Source of the DNA: Pseudoscleropodium purum
Lineage: Eukaryota > Streptophyta > Bryopsida > Hypnales > Brachytheciaceae
Direction of reading: 5' to 3'
Assembly: GCA_963969395.1 (NCBI GenBank)
Contig: OZ017804.1
Location: 2,542,001 to 2,606,000 of the forward strand
Length of the DNA stretch: 64,000 nucleotides
The translations under genes were made by a program, and so were the position numbers. Below are positions 49,069 to 62,664 of this stretch, in pieces. Numbering within the stretch: position 1 is the first letter of the stretch; every line of letters begins with the position of its first letter. Below the pieces are notes generated by a model. It worked only from the letters and a program-made list of their open reading frames with translations. It ran no database searches and had not been told where the DNA came from.

Positions 49069-49600
49069 TCGAACTTATCAATAGTGCATAATGTATAGGA
49101 AGCTTTTCTTTTGTGACATCTCTTACTTTGAGTGGATATTCCTACCAAAAAATATTATCCAACATACTGGGGAACTTAACTTCTTTCACATCACTTCATT
49201 TGAGTGCATGTTCCAATCCATTGACACCACCCTATACATTGAAAAACTTGTCTTCTTTAACATTAGTCCATTTAATATTGGTTTTCCAACTTATTGACAT
49301 TGCCCGATGCAATGAAAACTTGTATCTATTGACATCACTTGATTTGAGTGGATTTTTTAACTTATCAACAATGTTGAATGCATTGGGAACTTGACTTCTT
49401 TGATTTTACTTGATTTGAGTTGGTATTACATTCTATTGACAATATTCAATGCATTGAAAACTTGATTTCTCTAAGATTTCTTCTTGTGGATGGATGTTCC
49501 ATCCTATTGACATTGCTTGACACCTTAAAGAATTTGGTGGTCATTGAATGCACTTGATGTAAGTGGATATTTTATCTATTGACATTGTCTAATGGATTAG
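49069..49600 (+). pseudogene. Degenerate LRR units at the 3' edge of the array
   Basis: Recognisable but decayed LRR units follow the array: at 49,113-49,394 a frame reads LTSLTLSGYS, then LGNLTSFTSLHLSACSNP and LTSLDLSGFFNLST. The 72-bp register is lost, and indels and substitutions are frequent. This looks like the old, un-homogenised margin typical of tandem arrays. The transcript end is not identifiable. Confidence 0.7.
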
Positions 49601-50088
49601 AATACCTCTTTTTATATATTGTAGTCAACAACAAACAAATATGAGTATAGGCACATGACTACATAGTTGGATATAGTTTAGAGTAGTGATAGTAGTCTTT
49701 TAATACAACTATGGTGATTTATTAGCTGTCACTCTTAAATGTTGTATTGGATGAAATTTTGAAACTAAACCAACTCATTTAGAAACCATATGATTTCCCT
49801 TGGCTCTAGAAATAATGGATTATGTCATATTAGATAGGCTTATGACTATATCTACATAAGACTTTGTTGATACAAGTGTATTCCAACAATGATAATAACG
49901 TTTGTCCATGTGGCATAGTTGTCTATGTGGATGGTCCCACATGCCATATGGCACACGCTACCACCTAGGTTTGAATCTTGAACCTCATGAATGAGGTCCA
50001 AAGTATAAAGCATTGCATCATTTATAATTTCACATAATTACAAGTGGTGCAAAAACTTATTTATTTACTTTTTTGAATTTTTTTCCTA
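49601..50088. other. Stretch downstream of the array, no gene
   Basis: AT-rich DNA between the decayed LRRs and the third hAT MITE. The transcript's 3' end could lie here, but there is no decisive polyadenylation signal. Confidence 0.4.
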
Positions 50089-50096
50089 CTCTCACT

Positions 50097-50298
50097 CAAG
50101 GTTGACAGGATGGTCGGATGTCTGGGACGTCCGGACGCGGACGCTGACATTCGCGGATGCCGTTCGCCCCGTCTGCCCTGTTCGGCCCGCCCGTCCTGTC
50201 CCACCCTGTCCGCCCCGTCCGTCCGCTAGCATCCGTAAGGACGGACGTCCGGGTTACAAACGCTATTTTGGGGCGGACGTACTGATTTGTAAATCGTG
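50097..50298. mobile_element. hAT-type GC-rich MITE, 202 bp (copy 3, inverted)
   Basis: Related to the two other GC-rich MITEs but in opposite orientation, with diverged ends (CAAGGTTGAC at left, ATTTGTAAATCGTG at right) and exact 8-bp repeats CTCTCACT (50,089-50,096 and 50,299-50,306). The worn ends suggest an older insertion. It abuts a foldback element at 50,309. Confidence 0.88.
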
Positions 50299-50308
50299 CT
50301 CTCACTTC

Positions 50309-50668
50309 AAGTCAACAGACTTTAGAAGCAATTTTGACCTTATAAACAAAATTATTTCAAAAAACTTTAAACTAAGAAAAGTTGAAAAATTGATATTTCT
50401 TTCACTTCCAACAATTTTTTGAGATTTTGTATTTTTCAATCAAAATTTATGAACAAAAATTAAATAAGGTGTTTAAAATTTTTAAAAAGAATGTTCATTT
50501 CCACCCCTCTTTGATTTTTGTCTATAACTTTTGATTGAAAAATCTGAATCTCAAACAGATTGTTGGAGGTGAAAGATAAATTAATTTGACAACTTTTCTT
50601 AGTTCAAAATTTTTTTTTGAAGAAAGTTCATCTACAAAACCAAGATTGCCTCTAAAGTCTACTGACTT
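50309..50668. mobile_element. Foldback element, 360 bp
   Basis: The left end AAGTCAACAGACTTTAGAAG and the right end reverse complement AAGTCAGTAGACTTTAGAGG match over more than 40 bp, and the inner arms (TTGAGATTTTGTATTTTTC) are also complementary. Related in its inner part to the 20.6-kb foldback family. No clear target duplication. Confidence 0.72.
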
Positions 50669-50974
50669 TAATAAATACCAAATTGTGTAGTTATTTTATT
50701 CTTAAATCTACATTGCATATTGATGATTGTGAAAGATTTTCAAAAGATTTTCAAATATTCCAAAAGAATTAAAAAATTCTTGTTGATGTGGTATTTGAAC
50801 TATTCAAATCAACAAAAAAATGAGACTATTTTGTTAATTTGGGCACAATTAACAAATTTTGTGAAAATGAACATTACAGTATCCAAATTAACAAGAAATT
50901 GTTGATCTTTTGTTAATTTGGGCATTGTTTTTTCTAGTAGTGATTGAAAATTTTTCTTCCAATTATAAAAAAGA

Positions 50975-51495
50975 AAGAGCTTCAAGTGTACTAGAGGTCT
51001 ATCTCAAGTACACCTTTATTTTTTTCATTCCTTTAGAATCAAAATCCTCCCCCCTCCCAAATTAAGTAAAAAAATTGTGTTTCAAATTTGAAAAACAAAC
51101 AAGTGTGCTTGTGGTGTGTTTGAGGTGTGCTTGAGGTAGACCTTAGTTACACCTCAAACATGCTTTAAAAATATAAATTAAATAGATTTTTGTCAACAAT
51201 TATTTTGATAACACGTTGAAGATACTTTTTTTAACCACCTTAAATAGAATTTTTGAACAAGTTTAACTTTAGTTCTTTTAAAATTCAAGCGCAACAAAAG
51301 TAGTAAGAATGTGCTTGAGATGTGCTTGAAGTCTACCTCACCTACACCTCAAGCACCTTTTTATTTCATTTTAATTTTTGAATAGAAAATTTTAATTTTT
51401 AGATTTTTCTTTAATCCAAGCCATTGTGAATAGTAGAAATGTGCTTGAGGTGTGTTTGAGGTCTACCTCAAGCACAACTCAAGCACAATGGATGC
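50975..51495. repeat. Cluster of palindromes built from GTGCTTGAGGT / ACCTCAAGCAC
   Basis: Four hairpin-forming segments share the same word: about 50,978-51,018, 51,100-51,165, 51,310-51,352 and 51,440-51,490 (for example GTGTGTTTGAGGTC facing TACCTCAAGCAC). Spacing is irregular, about 120-210 bp, with AT-rich DNA between. No coding capacity. Confidence 0.7.
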
Positions 51496-52079
51496 ATGTT
51501 TTGTTTTTCCTAAAATTCTAATTAGAATTTTTGGACAAAATTTTTTGGAACATTTTTAAATTTTTTAAATTTTAGTGTTTAAGTAAATTTTTTTCATTTG
51601 TGATTGAATTGCTTTGAGAAGTGTAGTCATTAGGCATGTTCAATGGATTCAATTGCAAAGCACAAAGCATTAGAAACAAAGTGGGGCCATTGCAGCCCTA
51701 CTGGAGTACCAATTTACAACATACCTATTCTGCAAAATAATGGATGATCTGGACAATCATCGTTGAGCTCACATGGCTGATTAATGAGAGGGCTTCTTTT
51801 TGTTTCGCAATTTCTTTAGTTGGCTATTCATTTGGTTTACTAAGAGTTGAGCACATTTGAGCAACTTGAAAATTGTTGGAATCTTCACCAGTCTGCTTAT
51901 AATTTCAGGTTTATTGAAGCTATTGGTTGCTTATTATTTCAAGTTTGCGCCATGCTGATAGTAATTCAGCATGACGTACGGTTAATCAACTTTTTTTTAT
52001 TGGAAACTACATTGATCAAACATTTTTACAAGAGAATCATCACTCAGTTTGGTGGTCCATAGGCAACAATCAAGTCTTA

Positions 52080-53011
52080 TTCAAATTGAAAAGAATAGTG
52101 ACTATGCTTTCACCAAAAACATTCAAAAACTCTCATTTTTAGTACAAGTACAAAAATTTTGAATTTTGTTTGACACATGTAACTATGAAATCTTGTAGGA
52201 TGTTGAATTGAGAACATGTGCTAAAAATTTCAGAAATTTCCACCGCTTGGATTGCAAGATATAAGCATTCAAATTCACTAAAATCATTTTTTGACCTTGC
52301 AAAGAACAAGGCAACTACACTTCACAAGCTCACTTTTCTATGAAAAAATATCCAGAATGGTGGTGCTTCTTCAAAAATTCTTTTTCCTAGACAAATTGGC
52401 CACATGCTTGAAATATTTTGGATCATTTGAAATTGTACAACATATAGGAAAAAATAGTAAGTAGACAATAGTAGAGAATGATTTAAAATATTAAATATTA
52501 AAGAATTTAATTATAGAATTGAAAAATGCCCATCCCAATGGTTGCAATGTTATAATAAACAATCTACATCCTATGATTTTATTTTTTCCAAAAGTATTGA
52601 AAATTGAGTAAGGTAAAGGACTTCAAAGTTTATTTTAAAGTAAAAAATCCATATTGTCCACAAACAAAAAAACTTCATAACATTTGACTCATTGCTGAAA
52701 ATGGAATGACTCAAAGTTTTCCATGTAAATATAACTCTAGAAAATCAATTTGAAATTTTTGTTTTTGAAAAAAGTGATTATTCTTTATCTACCTAAAGTG
52801 CCCATTTATGAAAAAAATAACTTATTAGACCATTTCTTTTGACTCATATTCCATATGTAATCAAATTCAGTGCATATGAAAGATATTCCTTGTTCCCACC
52901 TTCTACTAAAATTTTAGCCTAAAAAATGAAAATTTCTAGTCATATATTATGTACATACCTCAAAATTCTATGTTGCCGAAAAAAACGCATGGCTAGTCCT
53001 TCAGGGGTTAA
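52080..53011. mobile_element. TTAA-type element, family A, spanning the left edge of the visible duplication
   Basis: Right end TCCTTCAGGGGTTAA. The left end is degenerate near 52,080 (TCAAATTGAAAAGAATAGTG). It is the same insertion as 1-734, showing that the duplication continues beyond the left window edge. Confidence 0.72.
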
Positions 53012-56000
53012 AATTCCATGTAAAATAAAAATAAAAAAAACTTAAAAAATTCTTTTAATGGTAGTTGAACTGGCAAAGAAAAACTTGAAATGGCCAGAAA
53101 GCTGAAGAATCTGCCCAATAAGAAAATGGAGGGAAAGCTGAGCCCATCATATTGCACTCAAAGGCATCTTGGGCAAAGAATTTAAACTTGGCTTCCAGCC
53201 ACTCGATTTTTGAATCGTGCTCTGATCTGGACTGTCCATGCAAAGATTTGTGTTGCCCGCCTTTGGGTGAAAGCAAATTCCCACTCAGATTTTTAGAAAG
53301 CCATGCGGCCTTCTGATGGCCCCACTTTGCTCCTAATGGAACTTAACCTCTAAATAGCTGAGGCTCCCAAATCTGGTACTTGCAAAACTTTCAAATTAAA
53401 TAAAATCTAATCAATTTTTTTATTTTTAGTAGTTTATATTTTTGAAAAGCTCTCCTTGAAGTCTAGTTCTAGGCTTTGAGCATAAAAAATTCGGTATTGA
53501 AAATAAATAATAGTGATTTTTCTATTCAAGATTTTGTGCAAGGGTATCCATTGCAATCTTGACTTCCCGTAGTGTTGAGAACTCTTGGAAATGAGCCTCA
53601 AATACACTAGATCTTCAAGAAAAAATCCCATTCAAAATCCATTTAAAAAAATTATAGAGTAGATTTTAAGAAGCCATAAATTGATTGAGGTTCTACATGT
53701 TATGCCCTTTAACTTCAAACTTTTTGGGTCACCAACTTTTTGCATTGACTTGTGAAAAGAGGATTGAAAGACTTTACATCACTTTTGAGGTTTAACACCT
53801 TCATGGTCAAACATTATAATCTTTCACTCCATAAGTGATATTGTTGTGTTTTCTTTTCCTATGAAATCTCTAATATATCTAGTTTGAATTTGTACGGTTA
53901 CAATTCTAAAAAAATTGATACAACTTATCAAAAAGTAGGCATTTTGTTCAATTTAGAGCAAATTCCAAGAAGCTCAAAACATGCCTTGGACATTTAGGGT
54001 GCTCATGAAAATAAATTTAATAAGTTGAAATAATCATGTATTTGAAGAATCTTTAGAATATTCTATTCTTTAATGCTTCTCGTACTCGTGGTGCCGTTAG
54101 TTAAGTTTATTTCATTGTCTTCTAAGGTAGTCTATTCTTTAGCAAGATACTAAATCATGCCCACAAAGTAGGTCCATCAAGGTAATTTGGGAGTTCACTA
54201 GGGTAAAATTTTAAAAATGTTTCCTATTTTGAGCCATATCTTGGTTATGTCTTGGACCTCATTGAACTAATTTGGGATCTATGATTACAAATTTGATTTC
54301 AAATTTTATAAAAAAAATTTTGTGAAAAATAAAGAATTTGTGCATTTTTCCTCGAGGTAAATTCAACCTCCTAGTCCCATTTCTTGAGCATGATTTAACA
54401 TCCTACTATTCTTAAAGCCACCTTTTAAGCCTAACTAACTTGTCAATGCCAAAAATAGATATTTCAAGGAATATGTCAATCAGTTCTAGACATGGGACAC
54501 ATTTAGAACACGGCCGTTTTAAGATCATACTTACCTTGTATAAAAATTAATGTTTTTTCCTTATTTTATAGGGATTTTCAACATCTATTATAGTAAGTGC
54601 ACATTGTCACATCCCATTGTCAAGTTTCATCTTTACAATTTTTCATTTAACTTTTCAAAGAACTATTGCATTAGAAGAGTTTTGGGGGGTCTAGAAGCCT
54701 GTTTCGGGCTTGTTCCCCCATAGCTATTCCCCACAGTGAGGGGAACGGTCCGCTATCAGAATTCTTTTTTTCATAAATAATTTTTTTTTAAATTAGTCTC
54801 CAAATGCAAAAAAAAGTTATAAAATAATAAATAAATAAAATTGGTCAATGACGTGGCAGGGGCTTAGCCACATCAGACCACTACGCCAAACTTGTTTCCT
54901 ACGTTCGCAAGCTGTGATATCTTACACGCATCCAAAGGCCCCAAAAATCTTGTAATGAGATTCAAAATTCAACATAGTTCAACTAAAAAATTTAGTATAT
55001 TTTCTTTTGCAAGAAGTGGCAATTGCAAATCTTAAAATGGTTGTACTACTAGTTTAAAGTCAATTATATTGAACCGCTAGAATTCCATAACTATGGTACT
55101 TTTTAAGGTGTGTAGCTTGGCTTGAATTGTATTCCTAAATGATAATTCTAATTTTGAGAGCTCTGGGTACTAGATGAAAGTGATAGTATAATAGAAATGG
55201 TGATATTTTATTGACCTTTGATGACCTCAATCAATTGTTGAGCACTGGTCTACGAGAAGATCATCCCTTCAAAATTTCAACCCCAAATTTGATTTTTGGA
55301 ACTAGAAATAGTACTAAAATCTTTTAAATTGGCAAGTATGACATGAAATTGGGGGATGTTTTCAGATCATAAAAAAAATTTGAAATATGGAAAAAAAATT
55401 AGACAAGGTGTGTAATGTTCATGAGTACTTCACCTATGAATCTTGAGTCTTTTAGAGCAAGAACACAAAATTTATGGCCAAAAACAAATCACCATGCAAT
55501 ATGTGATAGAAAATAGTACAAGTATTTCTTGCAGTTGCCCTTGTTTCACTTTCCTTCTAAGGAGAAGAAGGAGCACTTCATGTTTTTGTTTTTTTTATCA
55601 GGTATACAATGTGCACAAGATCTTATTCAAGGGAATGTTCTTAAAATGATTTTTTCTATGTCCTAAAGTTCTATAATTAATATTCTAAAACTACCTATTC
55701 ACAATACTTTATCTTAAATTCCAATTTTGTTACAATTTGTTTTCTGGTATGCTATGATTATCATAAATTTTACATTTCAACAACATTTAAAAAAAAAATT
55801 GACTTGAAAATTTTAATTGCCATAATTGTTGATGTCAAGGGCTCAAAGCAATCATAGATCTTCATGAATCTATACACCAAAAATGGTGTGAACTCAAATT
55901 TAGGGCATTTGAAAGATTCAAAGTTTTTCCATTAAAATAATGAATTCAACGTCTTTGAAGGTTCACATGTAGAAGGCAACACTATACCACAAACAAACAA

Positions 56001-57088
56001 TACTAGATAGCATTTCCATACATCCTAACTACTTGACAAAATACCTTCCTATCCCTCAAAAATCATAGTACTGTCCAGAATAATGCAAATGAAGGGTTCA
56101 ATAACTCAAAAGTTCAACCCTACTTTTATCAATAACTCATTTATGAACACAAAGCACACACACACAAAAGGAAGCTCTAAAGTCACCAAAAATCAACTTC
56201 ATGCTACCAGCTACCTTGAACTTAAATCCAACAGACCACCCAAACCATGAAGAGGAAGAAAACAAGGTCAATAGAATCGTTAACAGAATGAGACAAAAAT
56301 TAAGACTTGAGAGACAAGAGCTCATCATACAATAATCTATGCATGAATAGGCCTCCCCATCAATTGTCAGCCTGTTTGCATGTGGGGCTATTCTTGGAAA
56401 GTATAACAAGTGAAGAGGCTTCAGAGCAAGTAAGAGGCTTTGCTACTTTGAAGCACTAGCTTGCTATTCCAGCAGAAACCAAGGCGAACTTTGTCACATT
56501 CGCTGCAAAGGGAGCTTTCCTCCATTTTTCCTCCGTTTAGAATAGAGCCAGCAATCAACATGTAGAATGTAGAGAACTCCAATTTTTTACCAAGTAATTG
56601 GTGTTAACAGAGAAACTCATTGACATCAATTGTTTCTCGAAACTTAGTGGCAAACAAACAGGCACAACTTATTATTAGCAAAAATGGATAGGGAGTAGAG
56701 AACTTGAGTGTTTATAGAGATAAACTCATTGACATCATTTGCATCTCTAAACTCAATGGTACAAGCAAGCCGTCCAAAGCACGGCTTGTGATTGGCAAAC
56801 ATTGATAGCGTTTCACTTTTCTTAGAAGACAAAAGCAACATGAATTCCATTGTAGCTACAAAGCACTCAAGATGTATCCCTGTTCAACAATTTACAATGA
56901 CAATCTGATATTCTATACTATATCAACACAAGATTCATTAAATTGGCAGTTTTTTTTATAATGCAACCAAGTAAAATGATGTTTGCAAAAGGTTCTTCCA
57001 CCTAGTAAATGTCTTGATTTCTGTTCAGTTTGCACAAATTTTTTCCCATTTTAATGGAAAATTGCCAAATTTTTATCTACTAACTCAC
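53012..57088. other. Duplicated intergenic stretch, no confirmed gene
   Basis: Copy 2 counterpart of 735-4,480. It includes the 324-bp segment 53,155-53,478 absent from copy 1, with TTG at both junctions. ORFs at 55,443, 56,137 and 56,644 are unsupported. Confidence 0.6.
53055..53276 (-). pseudogene. Coding-like fragment, unidentified (intact in copy 2, deleted in copy 1)
   Basis: This 73-residue minus-strand frame includes SKIEWLEAKFKFFAQDAFEC and FPPFSYWADSSAFWPFQV, with more balanced composition than the surrounding AT-rich frames. In the duplicate block (778-1,029) the first part is missing because of the 324-bp difference, and the MMGSAFPPFSYWADSS part is retained. I do not recognise the family. 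It may be an exon remnant carried in the duplicated block; no promoter or neighbouring exon is evident. Confidence 0.25.
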
Positions 57089-58005
57089 TTAATTCCTAAA
57101 GGACCAAGGCCTTTTTTTCACTGGAAAACACTCAAAACTGCCATTTCTATTGCAAGAGTAAGAAAAATTAAAGATTCCTTCTTTTGCACATCTAACTATA
57201 GGACCTTACACCTAACTTATAGAAAAATGTGTGGAAACAATTTCAAAATTTTTGACCACATAGATTGCAAGATATTTGCATCTAAAGTAAAGAGAACAAG
57301 TTTTTCATCACCTTGTGTGACTAGATTTTTTGACTTTAAACCTTTTAAACTTAAATTTTTTGCACTACAAAGCTTTGAACTTTATTCATTATAGTGGGGA
57401 ATTGAGTTGAGGGTCTAGAAAAAAAAATTGAAAAAAACTTAAAATTTTCATTCTTAAGAAAATTGTTACGTAGATACAAGATAGAAGGAAAATCTAAATT
57501 ATTGATATCTCTAAGATGGAATTGAAATGCACTAATTCGAATGGTAGGATTGATCTAGCAAGCAAACCATACCACTTGGAACTTCTTTTTTGAAAAAATT
57601 GCAGAAATTGCATTTAGAAATGCATCCTATAAGTTATTTTTTCAAGAAGATGTTCTAATTGCTCCTAAAACAAAATTGTCCATAACTTTCACATCACTTA
57701 TGAAAATGAAATGAATCAAAGCTTTCTAACTAAAAAAAATTATAATGTATAAGAAAATAAATAAATAAATAAAAATTGAAATTTTTGAGGGTTTTTTTGC
57801 TACCCGGTTTGCCCTGTTTTTGAGCTTATTTAGACATAGTTTTTATTCCCAAACACCAATTAAAAAATAATTATTTTTCCAGAAAACTAATCAATTATTT
57901 GATCAACAAAAGAAATTCAAAAAATCATGACAAAAATTCAGCCCATATGTACCTATCCAAAATCTAATTTATTCCATCTAGGGGCAATGGTCCTTTAGGG
58001 GTTAA
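57089..58005. mobile_element. TTAA-type element, family B, duplicate of 4,481-5,398
   Basis: TTAATTCCTAAAGGACC at left, GGTCCTTTAGGGGTTAA at right; orthologous to 4,481-5,398. The 126-residue ORF starting at 57,014 crosses its left boundary and is not a gene. Confidence 0.8.
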
Positions 58006-58887
58006 ATGTGATGACACATCTTAGTTTTGCATTCCTTTTTCAAGGTTTCAAACAACACAATTGACATGACTATACCACTCTGTGCTACTAGCAAGCACTA
58101 CAACTATAGTAGAATTGTCCATTATCATACAAATTTTCAATTTAGGTATTTGGGAGAAACTATTTGAGCTTTCATATTTTTCAAAGATTGAATAGTTTGA
58201 GAAATGAAGAAGTTCTAACAATAATTGAATTTTTGTGGTTTTTCAAGGCTGAAATGTAAAACTATGAGTAGACCCTTGTTGAAGCATGATCAGAAACATT
58301 GTTGAAGCTTGGGCTAACGTGTCCGCTCTCCAGTGCATTGCCATCATGATAATAGATTAGTAAGATTGTGGTAATAGATGGGGCTAGTGATGGAAATGGG
58401 AGGAACTTATAGGTGGCAAAATTGGGTAAATGGTCATATTGGGTAGTTCTACCTTTAAAGATTTCTAACATTCTCTAGCTCCTTTGCAAGCTTGTTGGCC
58501 AGCAATACATAAAAAAATTAAAAATTAAAAAAATTAAAAAAATTAAAAAATATATATATTAGAGAAAGGAGGGAAAATGACAAGAAAAACAAGAAAAAGA
58601 CTAAAAATTTTTATCCTCTTAGAATATTCTAGAATAGTGAGCTTGACTACCTTCCTCTCAACAAATTAGTGTGGAATAAGCTTATACCACACCATTATAT
58701 CCAAAGAATAGAATGGTGTGAAATATTCCACACCCACAATAGAGCTCAATTACATGTGTCAAATTTTGTCAAAGGAATTCAGTTCTTTGAAATAATTGAT
58801 GTCAAAATGTAAGTTATCCCACATTGATATGTAAACTATTTATGGTTTGATATTGAGGAAGTCGATATAAATTCTTTTTATATAGAT

Positions 58888-59437
58888 ATGGGGTGGTAGG
58901 AGGTAAAACAAACAGTGTGGGATTTGTAATGAAAATTAGTAGAAGCTTCAACCACTCATAGTTTGGGAAAAGTAAGAATTGTGTTAAAACTAAAATTTTA
59001 GATTTCATTTTAATGTAGTAGAAAAACTTTTCTCAAAAAACTTTGAACTAAAAAAAGTTGGTGAATCAAGTTAAGTTTTATTTCCAAAAATCTGTTTGAG
59101 ATTGTACGTCTCTAATCAAAAGTTATGGACAAATTTTAGAGAGGCGTTGCAAGGGAATTTTTTTGCATTTTCAAACACCCTCTCTGAAACCTGTCCATAA
59201 CTTTTAATTAGAGACTTAAAATCTCAAACAGATTTTTCGAGATGAAACTTAACTTAATTTACTGACTTTTCTTAGTGCAAAGTTTTAGAGAAAATTTATT
59301 CTACTATGACTAAATGAGATTTTAAATTCTATATTAACACAATTTCTACTTTTGACTTCACTACAAGCAACTGAAAAATTACAAATTCTAATTTACATAT
59401 CCCTCATAGGATGTTCTAGCTCCTTCTACACCCTATG
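58888..59437. mobile_element. Foldback element, uninterrupted duplicate of 6,252-7,062
   Basis: Same inverted arms and spacer as the copy at 6,252, without the MITE; it carries the empty MITE target GTTCTAGC at 59,413-59,420. Confidence 0.75.
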
Positions 59438-60347
59438 TATTGTACATAAAGAGATTCTCTTATCTATTGAAAACTCAAGCAAAATTATTGATAGCAAATG
59501 GTTAAAAAATTCATTTGTATAATACTCAATGGATCCATTGGGATTTTGGTAGACCATCTATCTATACAATTATTTATTGTTTGTATACTTGATTTGATAA
59601 TTGGAAAAAAAAATAGAATACACTATAAATGAACTGCCACTATCATGATATTGAAGTTTACATTAATAATATGTGGATGAAGTTTGTAGATGACGATTCA
59701 GGAAATGAAAAGGCAATCTATCTTTGGTCCGAAATGACCTTAAATAACCCCAATGAGGGGCAGGTGGTAGGGACTTCCAATGGTACCCACTAGGTGCCTG
59801 GTTCATCTCCCCATGCCCACATTGCTTGCAGGGGGCTCTTCGTGTTGGCACACTAGGAGTTGATGTTTGTCCCTCCATTTGTTCTGATGGGGATTAAGTC
59901 TATGGTCTTGCCATGGCGATGTCTAGTCAGTCATGACTTTGGCCCTTGAAGATAGATGTTTAAAAAAACAAAAAAACAGTCTATCTGACTGCTTTAGAAT
60001 GTTATGCTGAGATAGCAAGACAATTCAATTACCTTAATACTCACAGCTCATGCTTGGATGTATGTGCTTGTATTTTCTTTGTTTTTTTTACAGAACTGTA
60101 ACCTTTTGTGGCAAAAAGCAAGACCATGGAACCAATTCTAATCATGATATATCTGAGCTACAGGGGTGAGATTAGAAGTCAAAGCAGAAGCTAATTTTAA
60201 AGGGGGGGTTCATGAATTATCCTTGCTAAAGTCACTACGCTTCACATATAAATGTTGCCAAATTAGAAAAAGCCATGAGAATACAAGCCTAAAACCCTAC
60301 CCATTGTAAAGCCCATAGCCTAGATAATAAGATAATGAATTGAGTGC

Positions 60348-61295
60348 TTAACCCCTAAAGGACCGTGGCCTTTATTTTGCCAAAAAACATTGAAAACTGC
60401 CATTTCTTTAGTGAAGAGTAAAAAAAAATATGTAATTGTTTTTTTTCCACATCTAACCATAGGATCTTACACCTCACTAGTATAAAAAATTATGGAAAAA
60501 ATTTCAGAATTTTTCACCGCACAAATTGCAAGATATTTGCGTTTAAAGAGGAAAAAACAAATTTTTCAGCACATTGCAGGACTAGATTTTTGACTTTGAA
60601 CATTTTTAACTGAAAATTTTTGCACTACAGAGTTTTGAGCTTTAAATCTTTATAGTGGAGAATTGAATTGAGAGTCTGGGGAAAAAGAAGAAATTAAAAA
60701 AAACTTAATTTTCATTCATAAAAAAATTGTTAAGTAGAAGTAGGTACGAGATAGAAGGAAAACCTAAAATATTCATATATTTTAAATGAAATTAAAATGC
60801 ACTAATCCCAATGGTGAGATTGTTCTAGCAAATAAACTAAATCATGCAAAATTACAAAAGAATTAAAAAATTTGAAAAATTGCATTCAGAAATGAATCCT
60901 ACAAGTTATTTTTTTCAAGAAGATGCTCTAACTACCCAAAAAACAAGAATGTCCATAACTTTCTTATAACAAATCCAAATGAAATGAAGCAAAGATTTTT
61001 GGATAGACAGAAATATAACCTATGAGGAAAATAACATTTTTGTTTTTTAAATTCAAATTTTTGCAAAATTTTTTTTTTGTTGCCTAGATTGCCCCCGTCC
61101 CCTCATTTGAGCTTATTTGATCATAACTATTGTTTTCGGACACTGATTGTGAATAAAAATGATATTCTCATAAATCTTATCGATTTTTCTATCTTAAAAA
61201 AAAGTATCAAAAAATCACAACAAAAATTCAGCCCATAGGTACCTGCCCAAAATCCCATTTGTCCCACGAAGGGACAATGATCCTTTAGGGGTCAA
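60348..61295. mobile_element. TTAA-type element, family B, duplicate of 7,967-8,915
   Basis: Left end TTAACCCCTAAAGGACC; right end GATCCTTTAGGGGTCAA with one mutated base in TTAA. No coding capacity. Confidence 0.8.
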
Positions 61296-61630
61296 AAGGC
61301 AATGCTTTGTTCAGTACTCAGAAAATGAAATCACATTGAGTTGAACATCAAAGTTATGTTGTACATCATTTTCTCATGTTGTTCATCATCTCTTCAGTGA
61401 TCTTCAAAGTAAAGTTTCCATGTTGTTGAATATTACCATTGGTCAGCAGCAATTTCAATTCAAACACAAGTCCATTCTTACAAGTCCAAATCTCATTCAG
61501 GGTGGGAGTAAGTCATCAATTAATTAATTGAGTTTTGTGGAGGTTTGGATAACTTAGATGACCTGAAATGACCAAACTTTGACTTTGTAGCCTTGTTGCT
61601 TGGTCAATCATCGTATACAATCAACCGGTG

Positions 61631-62563
61631 TTAACTTTCAAAAGGACTAGCATCATGCATTTTTTGGACTATATAGTAATTTTGGGCAAGTACATGTGAC
61701 TAGATATTTTTATAATTTTTAACTTAAATTTTAATAGAAGATGGGGATGAAGAATATCTTTCATATACACTAAACTTCATGACATTTGAAAATATGAGTC
61801 AAAAGCTATGACTCAATATATTACTTTCTTTTTCATAAATGGGCAACCTTGATAGATTTTTAAAATTACTTTCATAAACAAAAATTTGAAGTTGGTTTTT
61901 TAGAGTTATATATACGTAAAAAGCTTTGAATCATTCTATTTTGATCAATGAGTCAAAGGCTACAAGGATTTTTTGGATTTGTGGGCAGTTACGGATTCTC
62001 TTACTACTCTAAAATAAACTTTGAAGTCCATTATCCTACTTATTTTTCAATATTTTTGAAAAAACATAAAATCATAGGATGTAGAATTTATATTAAAACA
62101 TTACAACCATTGGGGATGGCATTTTTCAATTCCATTATTAAATTCCTAACAATTTAGTACTTTCAATCATTCTCTATTATTGTCTATTTACTATTAATTT
62201 TTATATGTTGTACAATTCTAAATGATCTAAAATTTTTCAAGCATATGGTCAACTTGTTTAGGAAAAATAATCGAAAGAAACACCACCATTTTGGACATTT
62301 TTCATAAAAAAAAGTGAGCTTCTAAAGTGTAGTTGCCTTGTTTTTCGCACAACCAAAAAATGATTTTAGGGAATTGGAATGCTTGTATCTTGCAATCCAT
62401 ATAGTGAAAAATTTTGAAATTTTTATCACATATTCTCAAGTCAAAATACTATAAGATCCTGTGGTTACATGTGTCAAAAAAATTCAAAAATCTGATATTT
62501 GTATTAAAAATGAAAATTTTTAAGTGTTTTTTGTGAAAACAACCATAAAAATTTAGGGGTTTA
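61631..62563. mobile_element. TTAA-type element, family A, duplicate of 9,163-9,606 (complete)
   Basis: It begins TTAACTTTCAAAAGGAC and ends AATTTAGGGGTTTA. It retains the segments lost from the copy 1 counterpart. Confidence 0.65.
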
Positions 62564-62664
62564 TATTCTAGAAAATCAAATAGTTGGTCTTGGGACATAG
62601 CCTTTTCTTCTAGAGTAAATTGCAATTATTATCAAATCTTTAAGATTTATAGACTCTCTAAAAG

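Noticed and set aside
34605..49148. Long minus-strand ORFs (up to 870 residues, 24-residue repeat KLSDVKEDKFPNASGNVV)
   Set aside because: They are the antisense of the LRR unit. A 72-bp unit that lacks stops in one antisense frame stays open for its whole length; they follow the sense array exactly and have no start context or domain of their own.
56137..56409. Hydrophobic minus ORF conserved in both duplicated blocks
   Set aside because: The two versions differ in start, length and many residues, with changes mostly non-synonymous; there is no sign of protein-level constraint.
57014..57394. 126-residue plus ORF
   Set aside because: It crosses the boundary of a TTAA element, and its first-copy counterpart retains only 63 residues (4,619-4,810).
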